NCBI GenBank assembly: GCA_018970255.1
Contig: JAGWWS010000003.1
Location: forward strand, 45,968-109,967
Source of the DNA: Verrucomicrobiota bacterium
GTDB lineage: Bacteria > Verrucomicrobiota > Verrucomicrobiia > Chthoniobacterales > Terrimicrobiaceae
Direction: 5' to 3'
DNA length: 64,000 nucleotides
Of the stretch, positions 17,346-26,513 are shown in pieces. A program made the translations under genes and the position numbers. The notes below the pieces were generated by a model, which did not search any database, was not told the DNA's origin, and was given only the letters and a program-made list of their open reading frames with translations. Within the stretch, counting starts at the first letter, position 1; the number at the start of each line of letters is the position of its first letter.

Positions 17346-18180
17346 CCGTGGCGGGCGCGTCGTTCGACTGGGAACTTGCTGCGGGTTCGCTGGAATCTTC
17401 CGTGACAGTTTCGGCGGCTTCTTGGGTTTCGGTTCCAGCTTCGATTTGAGGGGGTTCCTCGACAGGCGCGGGTTTGGCCGGGGGGCGGATCACGCAGGGA
17501 CCGTGGAGGACGCCGCCTTTTTCCACCACGAGCGAGGTGGTTTCGATCCGGCCTTCCAGGCGGCCGTTTTTTAGGACGCGGACGATGCCACTGCAGCGGA
17601 CATCCGCGTTGAGTTCCCCTTCGACCGTGATGGCGTCGCCTTCGACGGGTTGGCGGAATTCGGCGCGGGATTTTTTTTCCACGACCAGGTGGCCTGCGCT
17701 GATGCGGCCGGGGGAGGGCTTTTGAAGTGCGAGGCGCGCCTCACCTTCGCAACGCATGTGCCCGTGAAAAGTTCCTTCGACGCGGGCGGAGCCGCAGACG
17801 ATCCAATTCGAGGAGAGGATTCCCTTGGGGCCGATTTTCAGATGGCCGCGGGTGTCCACCGCGCGGGAGGCGCTGGCGTTGATCGAGACTTCGATGAGTT
17901 CGATGGGGGCGTAGCAGCCGGGGCAGATGGTGCTTTGGGCCTTCTGCGAAACCATGTGCGTGCGGCCGCACTTGAGGCAATGGACCGGGCGGGTGGCTTC
18001 CTGTTTTTTCCCGATGAAATTCGGGAGTTCGCTGGCCCCGGCGGCGCGGACGCCTTCGGCCGAGGCCTCGTAGTGCGCACCGCAGGATCGGCAGTTCGTC
18101 GAGACGAGATGGGGCGGCTCAAGCTGCACGAAACCGCACACCGGACACCGGAACGGTGACTTCGGCGGTTGGGAGGGCAT
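17320..18180 (-). CDS. Zinc-ribbon protein fused to a bactofilin-like polymer-forming domain
   Basis: A 286-residue protein. Residues 12-34 hold one Cys4 knuckle pair (CPVCG and CRSCG) and residues 68-89 a second (CLKCG and CPGCY), so two zinc ribbons precede the rest. From about 95 to 220 the pattern VEGTFHGHMRCEGEARLAL, ITVEGELNADVRCSG and GRLEGRIETTSLVVEKGG is the short repeating beta-helix of bactofilins (DUF583). The acidic C-terminal 60 residues look disordered. Bactofilins polymerise spontaneously into cytoskeletal filaments at the membrane. The fusion with zinc ribbons is unusual and suggests binding of a partner or nucleic acid. A second, plain bactofilin gene lies 6 bp upstream. Confidence 0.85.
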   Translation of the reverse strand: MPSQPPKSPFRCPVCGFVQLEPPHLVSTNCRSCGAHYEASAEGVRAAGASELPNFIGKKQEATRPVHCLKCGRTHMVSQKAQSTICPGCYAPIELIEVSINASASRAVDTRGHLKIGPKGILSSNWIVCGSARVEGTFHGHMRCEGEARLALQKPSPGRISAGHLVVEKKSRAEFRQPVEGDAITVEGELNADVRCSGIVRVLKNGRLEGRIETTSLVVEKGGVLHGPCVIRPPAKPAPVEEPPQIEAGTETQEAAETVTEDSSEPAASSQSNDAPATDGDAARPN

Positions 18181-18186
18181 TGCGGG

Positions 18187-18606
18187 TTATGCCTCTTCCT
18201 CGGTGCGTGCGGCGGAGCTGGAGCGGGGGGCGAATTGGGCTGCGTTGCGGTTCGGCGTGACTTCGGAGTGGCCGATGAAGGTGGCGCCTTCCTCGATGAT
18301 GATGCGCATGGCTTTGAGGTCGCCGAGGAGTTCCGCGTTGGACTTGAGTTCGCAGCGCTCTTGGACGGTGACATTGCCGTTCACGGTGCCGTGGATGGTG
18401 ACGGACTTCGTGCGCACCTCGCCCTTGACGGTGGCGTTCTTGCCAAGGATGAGCGTGCCTTCGGAGATGATTTCGCCGTCGAGCTTGCCGTCGAAAATCA
18501 TTTCGGTGTCGAACTTGAGGGTGCCGGTCAACTCCACATCGCTGGTGAGGATGTTCTTGGAGGTGGAGGGTTCGGAAACGAGCGAGGTGATGTTGTTAAG
18601 GTTCAT
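18187..18606 (-). CDS. Bactofilin (polymer-forming cytoskeletal protein)
   Basis: A 139-residue protein with the full bactofilin core at about residues 18-115: SDVELTGTLKFDTEMIFDG, KLDGEIISEGTLILGKNATVKGEV, then VTIHGTVNGNVTV and AELLGDLKAMRIIIEEGA. The short N-terminal tail before the core is typical, since it often mediates membrane contact. The C-terminal tail is charged. Bactofilins form non-polar filaments that organise wall synthesis or polar complexes. It is followed after 6 bp by the zinc-ribbon bactofilin. A gap of 67 bp separates it from the end of the large kinase gene upstream. Confidence 0.92.
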   Translation of the reverse strand: MNLNNITSLVSEPSTSKNILTSDVELTGTLKFDTEMIFDGKLDGEIISEGTLILGKNATVKGEVRTKSVTIHGTVNGNVTVQERCELKSNAELLGDLKAMRIIIEEGATFIGHSEVTPNRNAAQFAPRSSSAARTEEEA

Positions 18607-18673
18607 GTTTTCGCGAAAACGCTACACGCCGCCCCGTCACGGGGTCAACACCCCGCGCGCCCGGTTTTCGAGT

Positions 18674-21600
18674 TCACTCAAGAGGATATTTTTGACGGAA
18701 CTCGGCGATTGTCTGACGCGGCGGATCCTCGGGCGTGCGGAGGTAGGTGAGCTTTTTCATTCCATCAATCACCTTGCGGGCCTCGGGGTCCCGGGCGGTC
18801 TCCGGCGAAACAGTCAAATCAATGAGAAGCGGTAAACGAGAAATCGGTGCGAGGCTGTCGGGTTTCAACCCGCCTAGGTCCAGACGGCGGATTTTCAAAC
18901 ATCGGGCGAGCGGTGACAGATCGGACATCCCGGTATTGGAAAGGTCCAGCGCTTGAACATTTCTGAGATTCGAGAGGGAGACGGGAGCAGTGAGTTTGCT
19001 TGTCGCGAAAATCGCAGTGCCGAGCGTGGAGAGGGCGCGGGCTGTGGGCGGGATTGCGGAGACCTCGGCTTCGCGGACTTCTATCGATTCCAAAGGCATC
19101 CTCAACGCGGCATCGAAAGAATCCGCGCCTCCACCGCGAAGGACAACTTGCTTCACGGGTTGATTGTTGAGGGCGCTCAAGTTTGCGCCAGGCTCGGAAA
19201 TGGAAACAGAAAATGGTTTCGGAGCAGGGCCACCCGAGACCTCGGGTGGAACGCTCCAGTTGTTTTCCAACATCAAATCCAAAGCCAACTCGGGTGCGGT
19301 TTGATTCCGACCCATCGGGGGAACGAGTGACTTTCTCATCTCGGGCCGATCCGAGAAAAACTGCAAAATCAAACCCGCATTCCGGTCCTGTGCATCAGGA
19401 AACCGCATCAGTGCCGTAGCTGTTTCGTTCCGCTCCTCCCCGAAAGAAACCCGTGATCTTTTTGCGAGAATTTCCAACCGATCGTCCAGGCTGGAGCCTG
19501 TGGGAGGGACCGGTGAATTCGTCAAACTCCCGGCACGTCCGAAAGAATCGGCCGCATTCGAGAACTCCATGGCCGCCAGATGTAATCGGCCCTTCAATCT
19601 CCAACCGGCTGCGGATGTTGGATCGACGACCAGTGCATTCGAAACGCGCTCGATGGAGTCCCCCAACCTATCGAGAGCCTTTTTCGGGGTTTTTTCATTG
19701 GCGTTGAGCCAAGCTCTACCCAGATCCGAGGCCAGCGAGGCATCCACAGCGGCAATCTCCTGCCGCGCAGATTCAAGGGCCAAGTTGCGTTGCTGCTCCT
19801 CGGGAGAAAAGTGTGGTGGCGGAATCTCGGTCTGTGTGGCATTCGCTGTGAGTTGGTTTTTTTGTTCCAACTCCTGCCGCACGGCTAGCGCGGAGGCCTC
19901 CGCTTCTTCGCGCTTTCGCCGCTCCTCGCCGCTTAAAGCCGCATATTGCTCCCGCTTTTTTCGCTCCTCGAGAGCAGCGAGTTCGGCCTCGTTCTTTTCC
20001 GCGTGAGCGCGGCGTGCGACCTCCGCCTGCTGTTCGGCTCTGGCCTTGGAAGACAAGGCCTCTTTTTCCTTCTCCTCAGCCAGACGTTGATTTTCGAGCG
20101 CCATTTTCTGGCTTTCAATAGCACTCGCCTCGGCGGCGCGAGCCTTGTCGCGCTCAGCCTCGGCTGTTGCGAGTTGCCGGCTCAGGAACCAGATCGAAAA
20201 CCCCGTGAGCGCGACGATGATTGCCAACGATGCGAATGCGACCGCGCTGGCAGCCCTGTTCCTACGAATCAAACGCTGCGCCAAATCGAACGCAGTCATG
20301 GGCCTTGCGGATATCGCCTCGCCATTCCGGTAGCGGCGGATGTCCGAGAGCAAAGCGCGCACCCCGCGATAACGGTGCTCGGGATCCGCTTGTAGGCTCT
20401 TCAAGATGATGATCTCTAGGTCTTGATCGATTTGCGGATTCAGTGAGCGGGGCCGCTCGGGAACGTGGGTTTGGAGGGTCTGAATGTCGGAGAGGATATT
20501 TCCGGTTGTTTTGAAATGCCGATGGCCGGTCGACATCTGATAAAGGATTGTTCCGAGCGCATAGACATCCGCGCGCGCATCGACCGTCTTGCTCGACTGC
20601 GCCTGCTCGGGAGCCATGTTTTCCACGGTGCCGAGGACATTGCCGCTAACGGAAATAGAAGCTCCTTCATCCTTGCCGCTTTGTTTCGCCAAGCCGAAGT
20701 CGGCGACTAAAGGTTCGCCATCGCCACGCAGAAGGATATTCCCTGGCTTGAGATCGCGGTGCAGCACTCCGTGGGTATGTGCAAACTCGACCGCCTCGCA
20801 GACCTTCTCCATGATCCCCAGTGTCTGATCCACCGGAAGGACCATTGTCGTGCGGGCACGCGCCGACTCTTCAGCGGCTTCGGCCTCCATTTGCTCTTCG
20901 CCTTGGCGCGATGAACTTTTCGCCGAGCGGGCGGCAGCAATGAGCGACGGGAGATCGGAGCTTTTTTTCGAACTCGATTCAGCCCCCGCATGCAGGACAT
21001 CGGCGAGCGAAAGACCGTCCACAAACTCCATCACGATGTAATGCGTGCCCTCGTGCTCGCTCATTTCGAAAATCCGGCAAATGTTGCGATGCGGAAGACC
21101 GGCCATGATTTCCGCTTCGCGCCGGAAGCGCCGGATCGCATCTTTCGTGGCATCCTCGGGGAGCTTCAGCGTTTTGATCGCAACAGTGTTTCCATAAACG
21201 TCCTGTGCCTTCCAAACGCGCCCCATACCACCCGTGCCGATGACCTCCGAAAGCCGATACTTTCCCATCCGATGGAGGAAGCCCGAGGACAAAACCTCGT
21301 CGCCGGATTTCGGGAGATCCGCCGCTTGTCCCGCCCGCGAAGCACGCAAAACCACCACGGGCTCCGCTCCCGCAGACCCGAAAAGTTCGAACAACGCCTC
21401 GAAAACAAAAACCGCTTCTTCTCTTCCGCTCGAGAGACCGGGTCCCGCGAACCAGACACCTTGCGAATCCTCGCCCTCAATCGGACGAATCAGCCCCGCA
21501 TGTTCCGAATAAGGTCCCAGCTCGGCCTCCTCTTCCCGAAAAACCCGCGAGCATTCCCACTCGGCTGGCAGATTGTTCAGCAAGTTTTCGAGAGCCGGCT

Positions 21601-22477
21601 TGGAAATCAAAATCTCGCCCGGCCCGGCGATTCTCGAAAGAACCTCGGCCGTTTCGACACATTGTCCCTCCGCCGTGTATTGCATCATGCGATGGCCGCC
21701 AAAGGTTCCCACCACCGCATCGCCGCTTGCGATTCCACAGGATGCCGGCGGCATCTCCTTTCCTTCTAAAAAAAACGCCTCCCGCAATCGCGCCACGCGA
21801 TCCATTTGATCGAATGCGGCGGCGAGCATTCTCATCGCATGGTCCGCATGGTAGCGCGGCGCTCCAGCGAGTCCGGCTACGGAGGAATTCGTGCTCGGAG
21901 TGAGCGTGCAACCCCTCTCCAGCAGCGCCTCCGAAACCTCATCAAGAAAGGCATTCGTCAAAATCCGCTGATCCATCGGAGGCAACGCGCCTGCCAAACG
22001 ACCCGTCGTGTGCAGCCTCGTCCGACTCACGGTTAAAAACCGCAGGTCCGGAGTCCGAACCGTCCGGAGTTCCTCTTCATTCAACTCATCGAACGGCGTG
22101 CCACAAACCGGCGATAGAATCTCCGAAATGCTTCCGGCGTCCGTTACCTCGTCGAGCACCACATCCAAGACCCCGCGCTCGCTGGTGGTCTTGATCTCAA
22201 AAACTCGCCCGTCTGCATCCGTGACCAGCATGTTCGGCTGAACGAAATCCCTCACCCGCGCGAGCCTCCAGCCCAACTCCCCGCCCGCGACACCCGACAG
22301 ACTTTTCACCGACTCACCGACGACAGCCTCCTTTTCCACGCCCAAATACTCGAGAAGCGATTGGCTCGCATAAAGAATGGTGTCCTCCCGCGACACCCGC
22401 AGCATCATGGAACGGAACCGGGGCATTGTTCGAACGCCGCCGACTAAATCGCCCGCCATCGCATCGCTCAAGAGCAA
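18674..22477 (-). CDS. Multidomain Ser/Thr protein kinase: PAS, degenerate cyclase-like, kinase, TM, coiled coil, leucine-rich repeat-like end
   Basis: A 1267-residue protein. Residues 20-110 resemble a PAS domain (TILYASQSLLEYLGV). About 145-320 resemble a class III adenylate cyclase domain (CGIASGDAVVGTFGG, then YTAEGQ), but the two metal-binding Asp motifs are missing. From about 405 to 720 there is a complete Hanks-type kinase: IGTGGMGRVWKAQ, VAIK, HRDLKPGN near 575, DFGLAK, APEQA. It holds an insert of about 50 charged residues after the hinge. One transmembrane helix lies near 745-770, then a long charged coiled coil (about 770-880). A C-terminal part contains leucine-rich repeat-like units (NVQALDLSNTGMSDLSPLA). 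It presumably phosphorylates cytoplasmic targets in response to envelope signals; ligand and targets are unknown. Confidence 0.9.
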   Translation of the reverse strand: MLLSDAMAGDLVGGVRTMPRFRSMMLRVSREDTILYASQSLLEYLGVEKEAVVGESVKSLSGVAGGELGWRLARVRDFVQPNMLVTDADGRVFEIKTTSERGVLDVVLDEVTDAGSISEILSPVCGTPFDELNEEELRTVRTPDLRFLTVSRTRLHTTGRLAGALPPMDQRILTNAFLDEVSEALLERGCTLTPSTNSSVAGLAGAPRYHADHAMRMLAAAFDQMDRVARLREAFFLEGKEMPPASCGIASGDAVVGTFGGHRMMQYTAEGQCVETAEVLSRIAGPGEILISKPALENLLNNLPAEWECSRVFREEEAELGPYSEHAGLIRPIEGEDSQGVWFAGPGLSSGREEAVFVFEALFELFGSAGAEPVVVLRASRAGQAADLPKSGDEVLSSGFLHRMGKYRLSEVIGTGGMGRVWKAQDVYGNTVAIKTLKLPEDATKDAIRRFRREAEIMAGLPHRNICRIFEMSEHEGTHYIVMEFVDGLSLADVLHAGAESSSKKSSDLPSLIAAARSAKSSSRQGEEQMEAEAAEESARARTTMVLPVDQTLGIMEKVCEAVEFAHTHGVLHRDLKPGNILLRGDGEPLVADFGLAKQSGKDEGASISVSGNVLGTVENMAPEQAQSSKTVDARADVYALGTILYQMSTGHRHFKTTGNILSDIQTLQTHVPERPRSLNPQIDQDLEIIILKSLQADPEHRYRGVRALLSDIRRYRNGEAISARPMTAFDLAQRLIRRNRAASAVAFASLAIIVALTGFSIWFLSRQLATAEAERDKARAAEASAIESQKMALENQRLAEEKEKEALSSKARAEQQAEVARRAHAEKNEAELAALEERKKREQYAALSGEERRKREEAEASALAVRQELEQKNQLTANATQTEIPPPHFSPEEQQRNLALESARQEIAAVDASLASDLGRAWLNANEKTPKKALDRLGDSIERVSNALVVDPTSAAGWRLKGRLHLAAMEFSNAADSFGRAGSLTNSPVPPTGSSLDDRLEILAKRSRVSFGEERNETATALMRFPDAQDRNAGLILQFFSDRPEMRKSLVPPMGRNQTAPELALDLMLENNWSVPPEVSGGPAPKPFSVSISEPGANLSALNNQPVKQVVLRGGGADSFDAALRMPLESIEVREAEVSAIPPTARALSTLGTAIFATSKLTAPVSLSNLRNVQALDLSNTGMSDLSPLARCLKIRRLDLGGLKPDSLAPISRLPLLIDLTVSPETARDPEARKVIDGMKKLTYLRTPEDPPRQTIAEFRQKYPLE

Positions 22478-22507
22478 TCCCGATTTTTATGCGCCGCGAA
22501 GTTTCGT

Positions 22508-24370
22508 TCAGCGATTCCGCTCCAGAGCTTCCAGCCGTTGTCGGGAAAAAGTGGTTTCGGGAAATACCAAGGCCAAATGGTAAAGCCGCTTCGCCTCATC
22601 GGTTCGACCGGTTAGTTCCATGTGCAAAGCGAAAAACTCGTAGTGCGTCGGATACTTCGGAGCTCGCTCGATGGCTTCGATAAAAATGCCGTCGTTTTCG
22701 GGATCGGGACGCCGATTGTCGCGCGTGTGTCCGAGGAAAATCCGATGCCAAGCATCTGTTGGTTCAAGCGTGGAGGCGGAAACAAACGAGGCTTCCGCTT
22801 CCTCGAGATACAGTCGGCGTTCGCGGTCGCCTAGCGGCGCTTTCTTTGCAAGCGACAGGGCGGTGCGCCCGACGATTTCGTGCAGTCGTGCGTGGCTGGG
22901 ACTGAGCGAAGCGCCGCGCCGACCATGATCCAAAGCCTCCACCAACTTGCCTTCGCGAAACGCCCTTTCCGCATAAACCCACTCGCGCTCGGAATCAAAG
23001 GCCTGAAAGGAGAGCCAACCAACCCAAACGCCACAAGCGGCAGTCGCCAAAACAGCAACCCGGATTCCCACCGCCTCGCGGCCAGTTTCGGCGCGCCGTC
23101 GTCCCGGCGAGGCGAGCAAACCCAAGCACGCGGCGAGGAGAAGAACGTTCGCAGGAATTTGAAGGTTGAAGTCAAAAAACGAATGAACAGCGAATGCACC
23201 CATCGCGGCGAACGCGCCGATTTGAAGAGCCGCCCGAAGGCTTGTGGGCTGACTTCCACTCGCCATCCGGCTGCGAATTTCGGATCCGAATGCCCTCCAA
23301 CCCGCGGCAAGATGCAGAACCAAAACGCACAGACCCAGGCCCGCTCCGACGAGTCCAAACTCCGCGAGACTTTGAACCCAGTCGTTGTGCGCGTAGCCAT
23401 CGTCAATGTTGTCGGCTCGAAAGCGCATCGCGCGTGTGAAATTTAAAAAAGATCCGACCCCGGTTCCAAAAATTGGCTCCAACTGCCACTGACGGAGCGT
23501 CGTTTGCCAAACAGCGGCGCGATAAGTTTCCTCCGGCGCGGTCAGAAATCGGAATTGCGCCAGATCGCTCGAGGAGAGCGCAAACCAAGCCGCGCCCAGA
23601 CAAACGATCACCGAAAGCGTTGCGATGCCAAAGACTTGTCCGCGCCGCCCCCATGCACCATGAAAAAGGGAGCGGCAGCTCAGCGCCGCAAAAAAGAGCA
23701 GTGCCGCGATCGAACCAAGAACCCCTCCCCGGCTTTGTGTGAGAATTCCCGACGCGAAAAACATCGCAGCAAGGTAGAGCATCAAAACCCTGGCCCAAGG
23801 CCCCATCCTCCCCCAAACACCGAGCGCCAAAGCGAACGCACCGGCGAAATTCAGCGACCAAGCCAGATGGTTCGCATTGAAATAAAAACCCCGCGCCCGG
23901 AAGGCATGTCCCTCGAGGCGCCCCGGCGTGAGCGATGTGATCCAACCGAAATCCAGATGCACGGAGGGATTCATGTATTGAAACACCCCGAGGCCGCATT
24001 GAACCGCCGCGCCAGCGAGCAGGATCGAAATAAAAACCAACCTTGGACCGTTTTCGGTGATCACAAAAGCGACCAATCCGTAAACCACTGCCGCCGCCAG
24101 AATCAGTCGGAGGGACGCGCCCTCCAGCCACAGAAGTTGTTTCCCAGCCAGTGGCCACACCAGCCAAGCAATCAGAGCCAGCGAAAAAACCAGGCACCAG
24201 AGACGCAGCCGACTTGGGTTTTTTTGAAAGACGACAGAGAGACCCGCCAACGCCGCAGCGGCCAAAACGAAAAATCCCGGCAGTGCCAGAAACGGAAAGG
24301 TGCCCCGCCCGACCATATATTGGGCTGTCAGCAACCCGAGGGCGCACAACACCGCGGCGGGATACATCAT
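22508..24370 (-). CDS. O-antigen ligase / Wzy-like membrane protein with C-terminal TPR-like region
   Basis: A 620-residue polytopic protein starting MMYPAAVLCALGLL, with eleven or twelve hydrophobic helices. The large periplasmic loop contains the O-antigen ligase/polymerase signature ILTQSRGGVLGSIAALLFF and the region FGTGVGSFLNFTRAMRF...DGYAHNDWVQSLAEFG, which is typical of Wzy_C proteins. The C-terminal 170 residues are soluble helical repeats (LVEALDHGRRGASLSPSHARL), resembling TPRs. Such proteins ligate or polymerise O-antigen on the periplasmic face, or transfer glycans to proteins. It ends 30 bp before the kinase gene start, so the two are probably co-transcribed. Which glycan it handles cannot be told from sequence. 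Confidence 0.86.
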   Translation of the reverse strand: MMYPAAVLCALGLLTAQYMVGRGTFPFLALPGFFVLAAAALAGLSVVFQKNPSRLRLWCLVFSLALIAWLVWPLAGKQLLWLEGASLRLILAAAVVYGLVAFVITENGPRLVFISILLAGAAVQCGLGVFQYMNPSVHLDFGWITSLTPGRLEGHAFRARGFYFNANHLAWSLNFAGAFALALGVWGRMGPWARVLMLYLAAMFFASGILTQSRGGVLGSIAALLFFAALSCRSLFHGAWGRRGQVFGIATLSVIVCLGAAWFALSSSDLAQFRFLTAPEETYRAAVWQTTLRQWQLEPIFGTGVGSFLNFTRAMRFRADNIDDGYAHNDWVQSLAEFGLVGAGLGLCVLVLHLAAGWRAFGSEIRSRMASGSQPTSLRAALQIGAFAAMGAFAVHSFFDFNLQIPANVLLLAACLGLLASPGRRRAETGREAVGIRVAVLATAACGVWVGWLSFQAFDSEREWVYAERAFREGKLVEALDHGRRGASLSPSHARLHEIVGRTALSLAKKAPLGDRERRLYLEEAEASFVSASTLEPTDAWHRIFLGHTRDNRRPDPENDGIFIEAIERAPKYPTHYEFFALHMELTGRTDEAKRLYHLALVFPETTFSRQRLEALERNR

Positions 24371-24470
24371 GGCATCTTGGTTAGGGAACTTCCGCCGCCG
24401 TGGAAATGCAGAATTCCCGCGGGAGCTTTTTGCATCGCCGCACCAGCTCCACTCGTAGCAACCTCCGCAA

Positions 24471-25628
24471 ATGACCATCCAAGAACAAGCCGCCCGCCGC
24501 ACCTTTCCGCCATTCAGCCTCGCCCGCCTGCTCCGCAGCACTTTTGAACCAAAACCCGGCCAGCGGATTTGCATTCTCATCGACCTCCCCGACCCCGCAC
24601 AGGCGAAGGGCTTCGCCTTCCTCCGCAACCCCGAACTCACCATCCAGCGCAACGCCGTAAAATTTTTCCACGAACCCCTCCACAAAACCGTGCTCGCCGA
24701 ACTCGGCCTCCAGGGCGGCGGGTTCTTCGCCTACAAAATCACGGGCGGCAGCAACCTCGACCTGCCCGACGCCGCATTCACGCCCGAGGGCGCGGAAGCC
24801 AGCCTCGAAAAGGATGTCTACCCGAACCACGACATCATCCTCTGCATCTCGACCTACTCGGCCACCGCGCCGCTCACGGCCTTCGCAAAAAAATACGGCT
24901 TCCGCGGCGCGACCCTCCACGGCGTCAACGCCACGATCCTCCGCACCGGCCTCTCGGTCAGCTACGACGATGTCAGCGCCGATGCCGAAAAGATGCGGCT
25001 CGGCATGACCCGCGCCGATGCCGTCGAAATCGATTTCCTCCACTCTGGCAAAACCCACACGCTCCGACTCGAACTCGGCCGGCAAGAGGCGCAAAAAAGC
25101 CATGGCCTCTGCCGCGGCGACGAACCCGATGTGGCGAACCTCCCCGCGGGCGAGATTTACTATGTCCCCGTCGGCGCCGAGGGCAGTTTCCCGATGCGCT
25201 ACGAGGACGGGACCATCGGCCTCATGCATGTCGCCGGCGGCCGCATCCAGAAAGCCGAACTCATCGATGGCGACCCCTCCACCGTCGCGGCCCACAATGC
25301 CAAACTCTCCTCCGACCCCGTCACCGGCGAACTCGGCGAACTCGGCTTCGGCACCCAAATCCTCCCGACCTCGGGCCGCGACATCCAGGACGAAAAAATC
25401 CGCGGCACGATCCATGTCGCCACCGGCCGCAGCGACCACCTCGGCGGCGGCCTCACGCCCGACAAATTCGCCGAGCACTCGAACGCCACGCACGACGACA
25501 TCCTCTTCGCCCCGCACAAGACCCCCGAAATCTGGGTCACGCAGGCGCGCATGTTCCACGACGGGAAAACCTACGTCCTCATCGAGAACTACCAACCCTC
25601 GGACTACATCCGCTCGCTCGTCGGCTGA
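24471..25628 (+). CDS. M29-like aminopeptidase family protein
   Basis: A 385-residue soluble protein. It shows the general layout of thermophilic-type (M29) metalloaminopeptidases. LPAGEIYYVPVGAEGSFPM matches the family's PTGE motif. GELGELGFGTQ and then a segment with HATGRSDHLGG-type spacing and HDDIL fit the zinc-ligand region (Glu, Glu, His, His, Asp). Similarity is moderate and I would keep the peptidase role tentative, since many environmental homologues are uncharacterised. It is transcribed divergently from the O-antigen ligase-like gene, with 100 bp between the two starts, and ends 7 bp from the convergent folE2. Confidence 0.68.
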   Translation: MTIQEQAARRTFPPFSLARLLRSTFEPKPGQRICILIDLPDPAQAKGFAFLRNPELTIQRNAVKFFHEPLHKTVLAELGLQGGGFFAYKITGGSNLDLPDAAFTPEGAEASLEKDVYPNHDIILCISTYSATAPLTAFAKKYGFRGATLHGVNATILRTGLSVSYDDVSADAEKMRLGMTRADAVEIDFLHSGKTHTLRLELGRQEAQKSHGLCRGDEPDVANLPAGEIYYVPVGAEGSFPMRYEDGTIGLMHVAGGRIQKAELIDGDPSTVAAHNAKLSSDPVTGELGELGFGTQILPTSGRDIQDEKIRGTIHVATGRSDHLGGGLTPDKFAEHSNATHDDILFAPHKTPEIWVTQARMFHDGKTYVLIENYQPSDYIRSLVG

Positions 25629-25635
25629 GTGGGGG

Positions 25636-26421
25636 CTACCCCCGGCGTTTCGCCTTTTTTTCAATCAAGGCGTAGGCGTTGTGGTTGTGGATGGATTCGA
25701 AATTCTCCGCCTCCACGCGATACCAAAGGATGTTGCGGTCCCGTGCGCAGCGCTGCGCCACGGCGCGAACAAGGTCCTCGACGAAAACCGGGTTCGCATA
25801 CGCGCGCTCGGTCACATGCTTTTCGTCCGGCCGCTTGAGCAGGCTGTAGAGTTCGGAACTCGCGGAATCCTCCGCGAGGCGGACCATGTCTTCGATCCAC
25901 ATCGGCTTCCGGGTGCGGACCGAAAGCGTGACATGCCCGCGCTGGTTGTGCGCTCCGGCCGAGCTGATGGCCTTCGAGCACGGGCAAAGCGTCGTCACCG
26001 GCACCACCGCGGTGGCGGTGAAGTCCAGCTTCCCCTTTTCCAGCGTGGCGCTGAAGCGGACCGTGTAATCCACCAACCCCGGCGCCCCCGTGACCGGCGC
26101 GCGCTTTTCCAGGAAAAACGGGAACTCGATGTCGAGGTGCGCGCAGGAGCTTTGAAGCCGCTTGGCGGTTTGCTCGAGGATGTCGCGGATGTTTTCGACA
26201 TGGATCACCGGCCCATGCGCGGCGAGCACCTCGATGAAACGGCTCATGTGCGTGCCCTTGAAATGGTGCGGCAGGTCCACGGTCAACTGCACGGTGGCCA
26301 CGGTCGATTGCGTCGATCCGCCTTTGTCGAGCACCTGCACGGGATAGCGCAGGCCCTTCACGCCGGCGCGGTCGATGGGCAGCCGCCTGGTGTCGCGTTC
26401 GCTTTGGGTGTCTTTCAACAT
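25636..26421 (-). CDS. folE2: GTP cyclohydrolase IB (FolE2)
   Basis: A 261-residue protein that converts GTP to 7,8-dihydroneopterin triphosphate, the first step of folate synthesis. The COG1469 hallmarks are visible: QLTVDLPHHFKGTHMSRFIE, then TTLCPCSKAIS with metal-binding Cys146 and Cys148, and the C-terminal HNHNAYAL. FolE2 replaces the zinc-requiring FolE in many bacteria and can use metals other than zinc. The start MLKDTQSERD is preferred to a Met 12 codons upstream. It is divergent from the SDR gene, with 92 bp between, and I see no obvious zinc-regulator palindrome there. Confidence 0.95.
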   Translation of the reverse strand: MLKDTQSERDTRRLPIDRAGVKGLRYPVQVLDKGGSTQSTVATVQLTVDLPHHFKGTHMSRFIEVLAAHGPVIHVENIRDILEQTAKRLQSSCAHLDIEFPFFLEKRAPVTGAPGLVDYTVRFSATLEKGKLDFTATAVVPVTTLCPCSKAISSAGAHNQRGHVTLSVRTRKPMWIEDMVRLAEDSASSELYSLLKRPDEKHVTERAYANPVFVEDLVRAVAQRCARDRNILWYRVEAENFESIHNHNAYALIEKKAKRRG

Positions 26422-26513
26422 CGGGAACCGGGGATACTCAAAGGAGCCGCGCGGCACCGGAAGACAAAAAAAGGTGTGCGGGGCGGCGGACCTTGGTTTT
26501 TAGTCTCCCCCTC

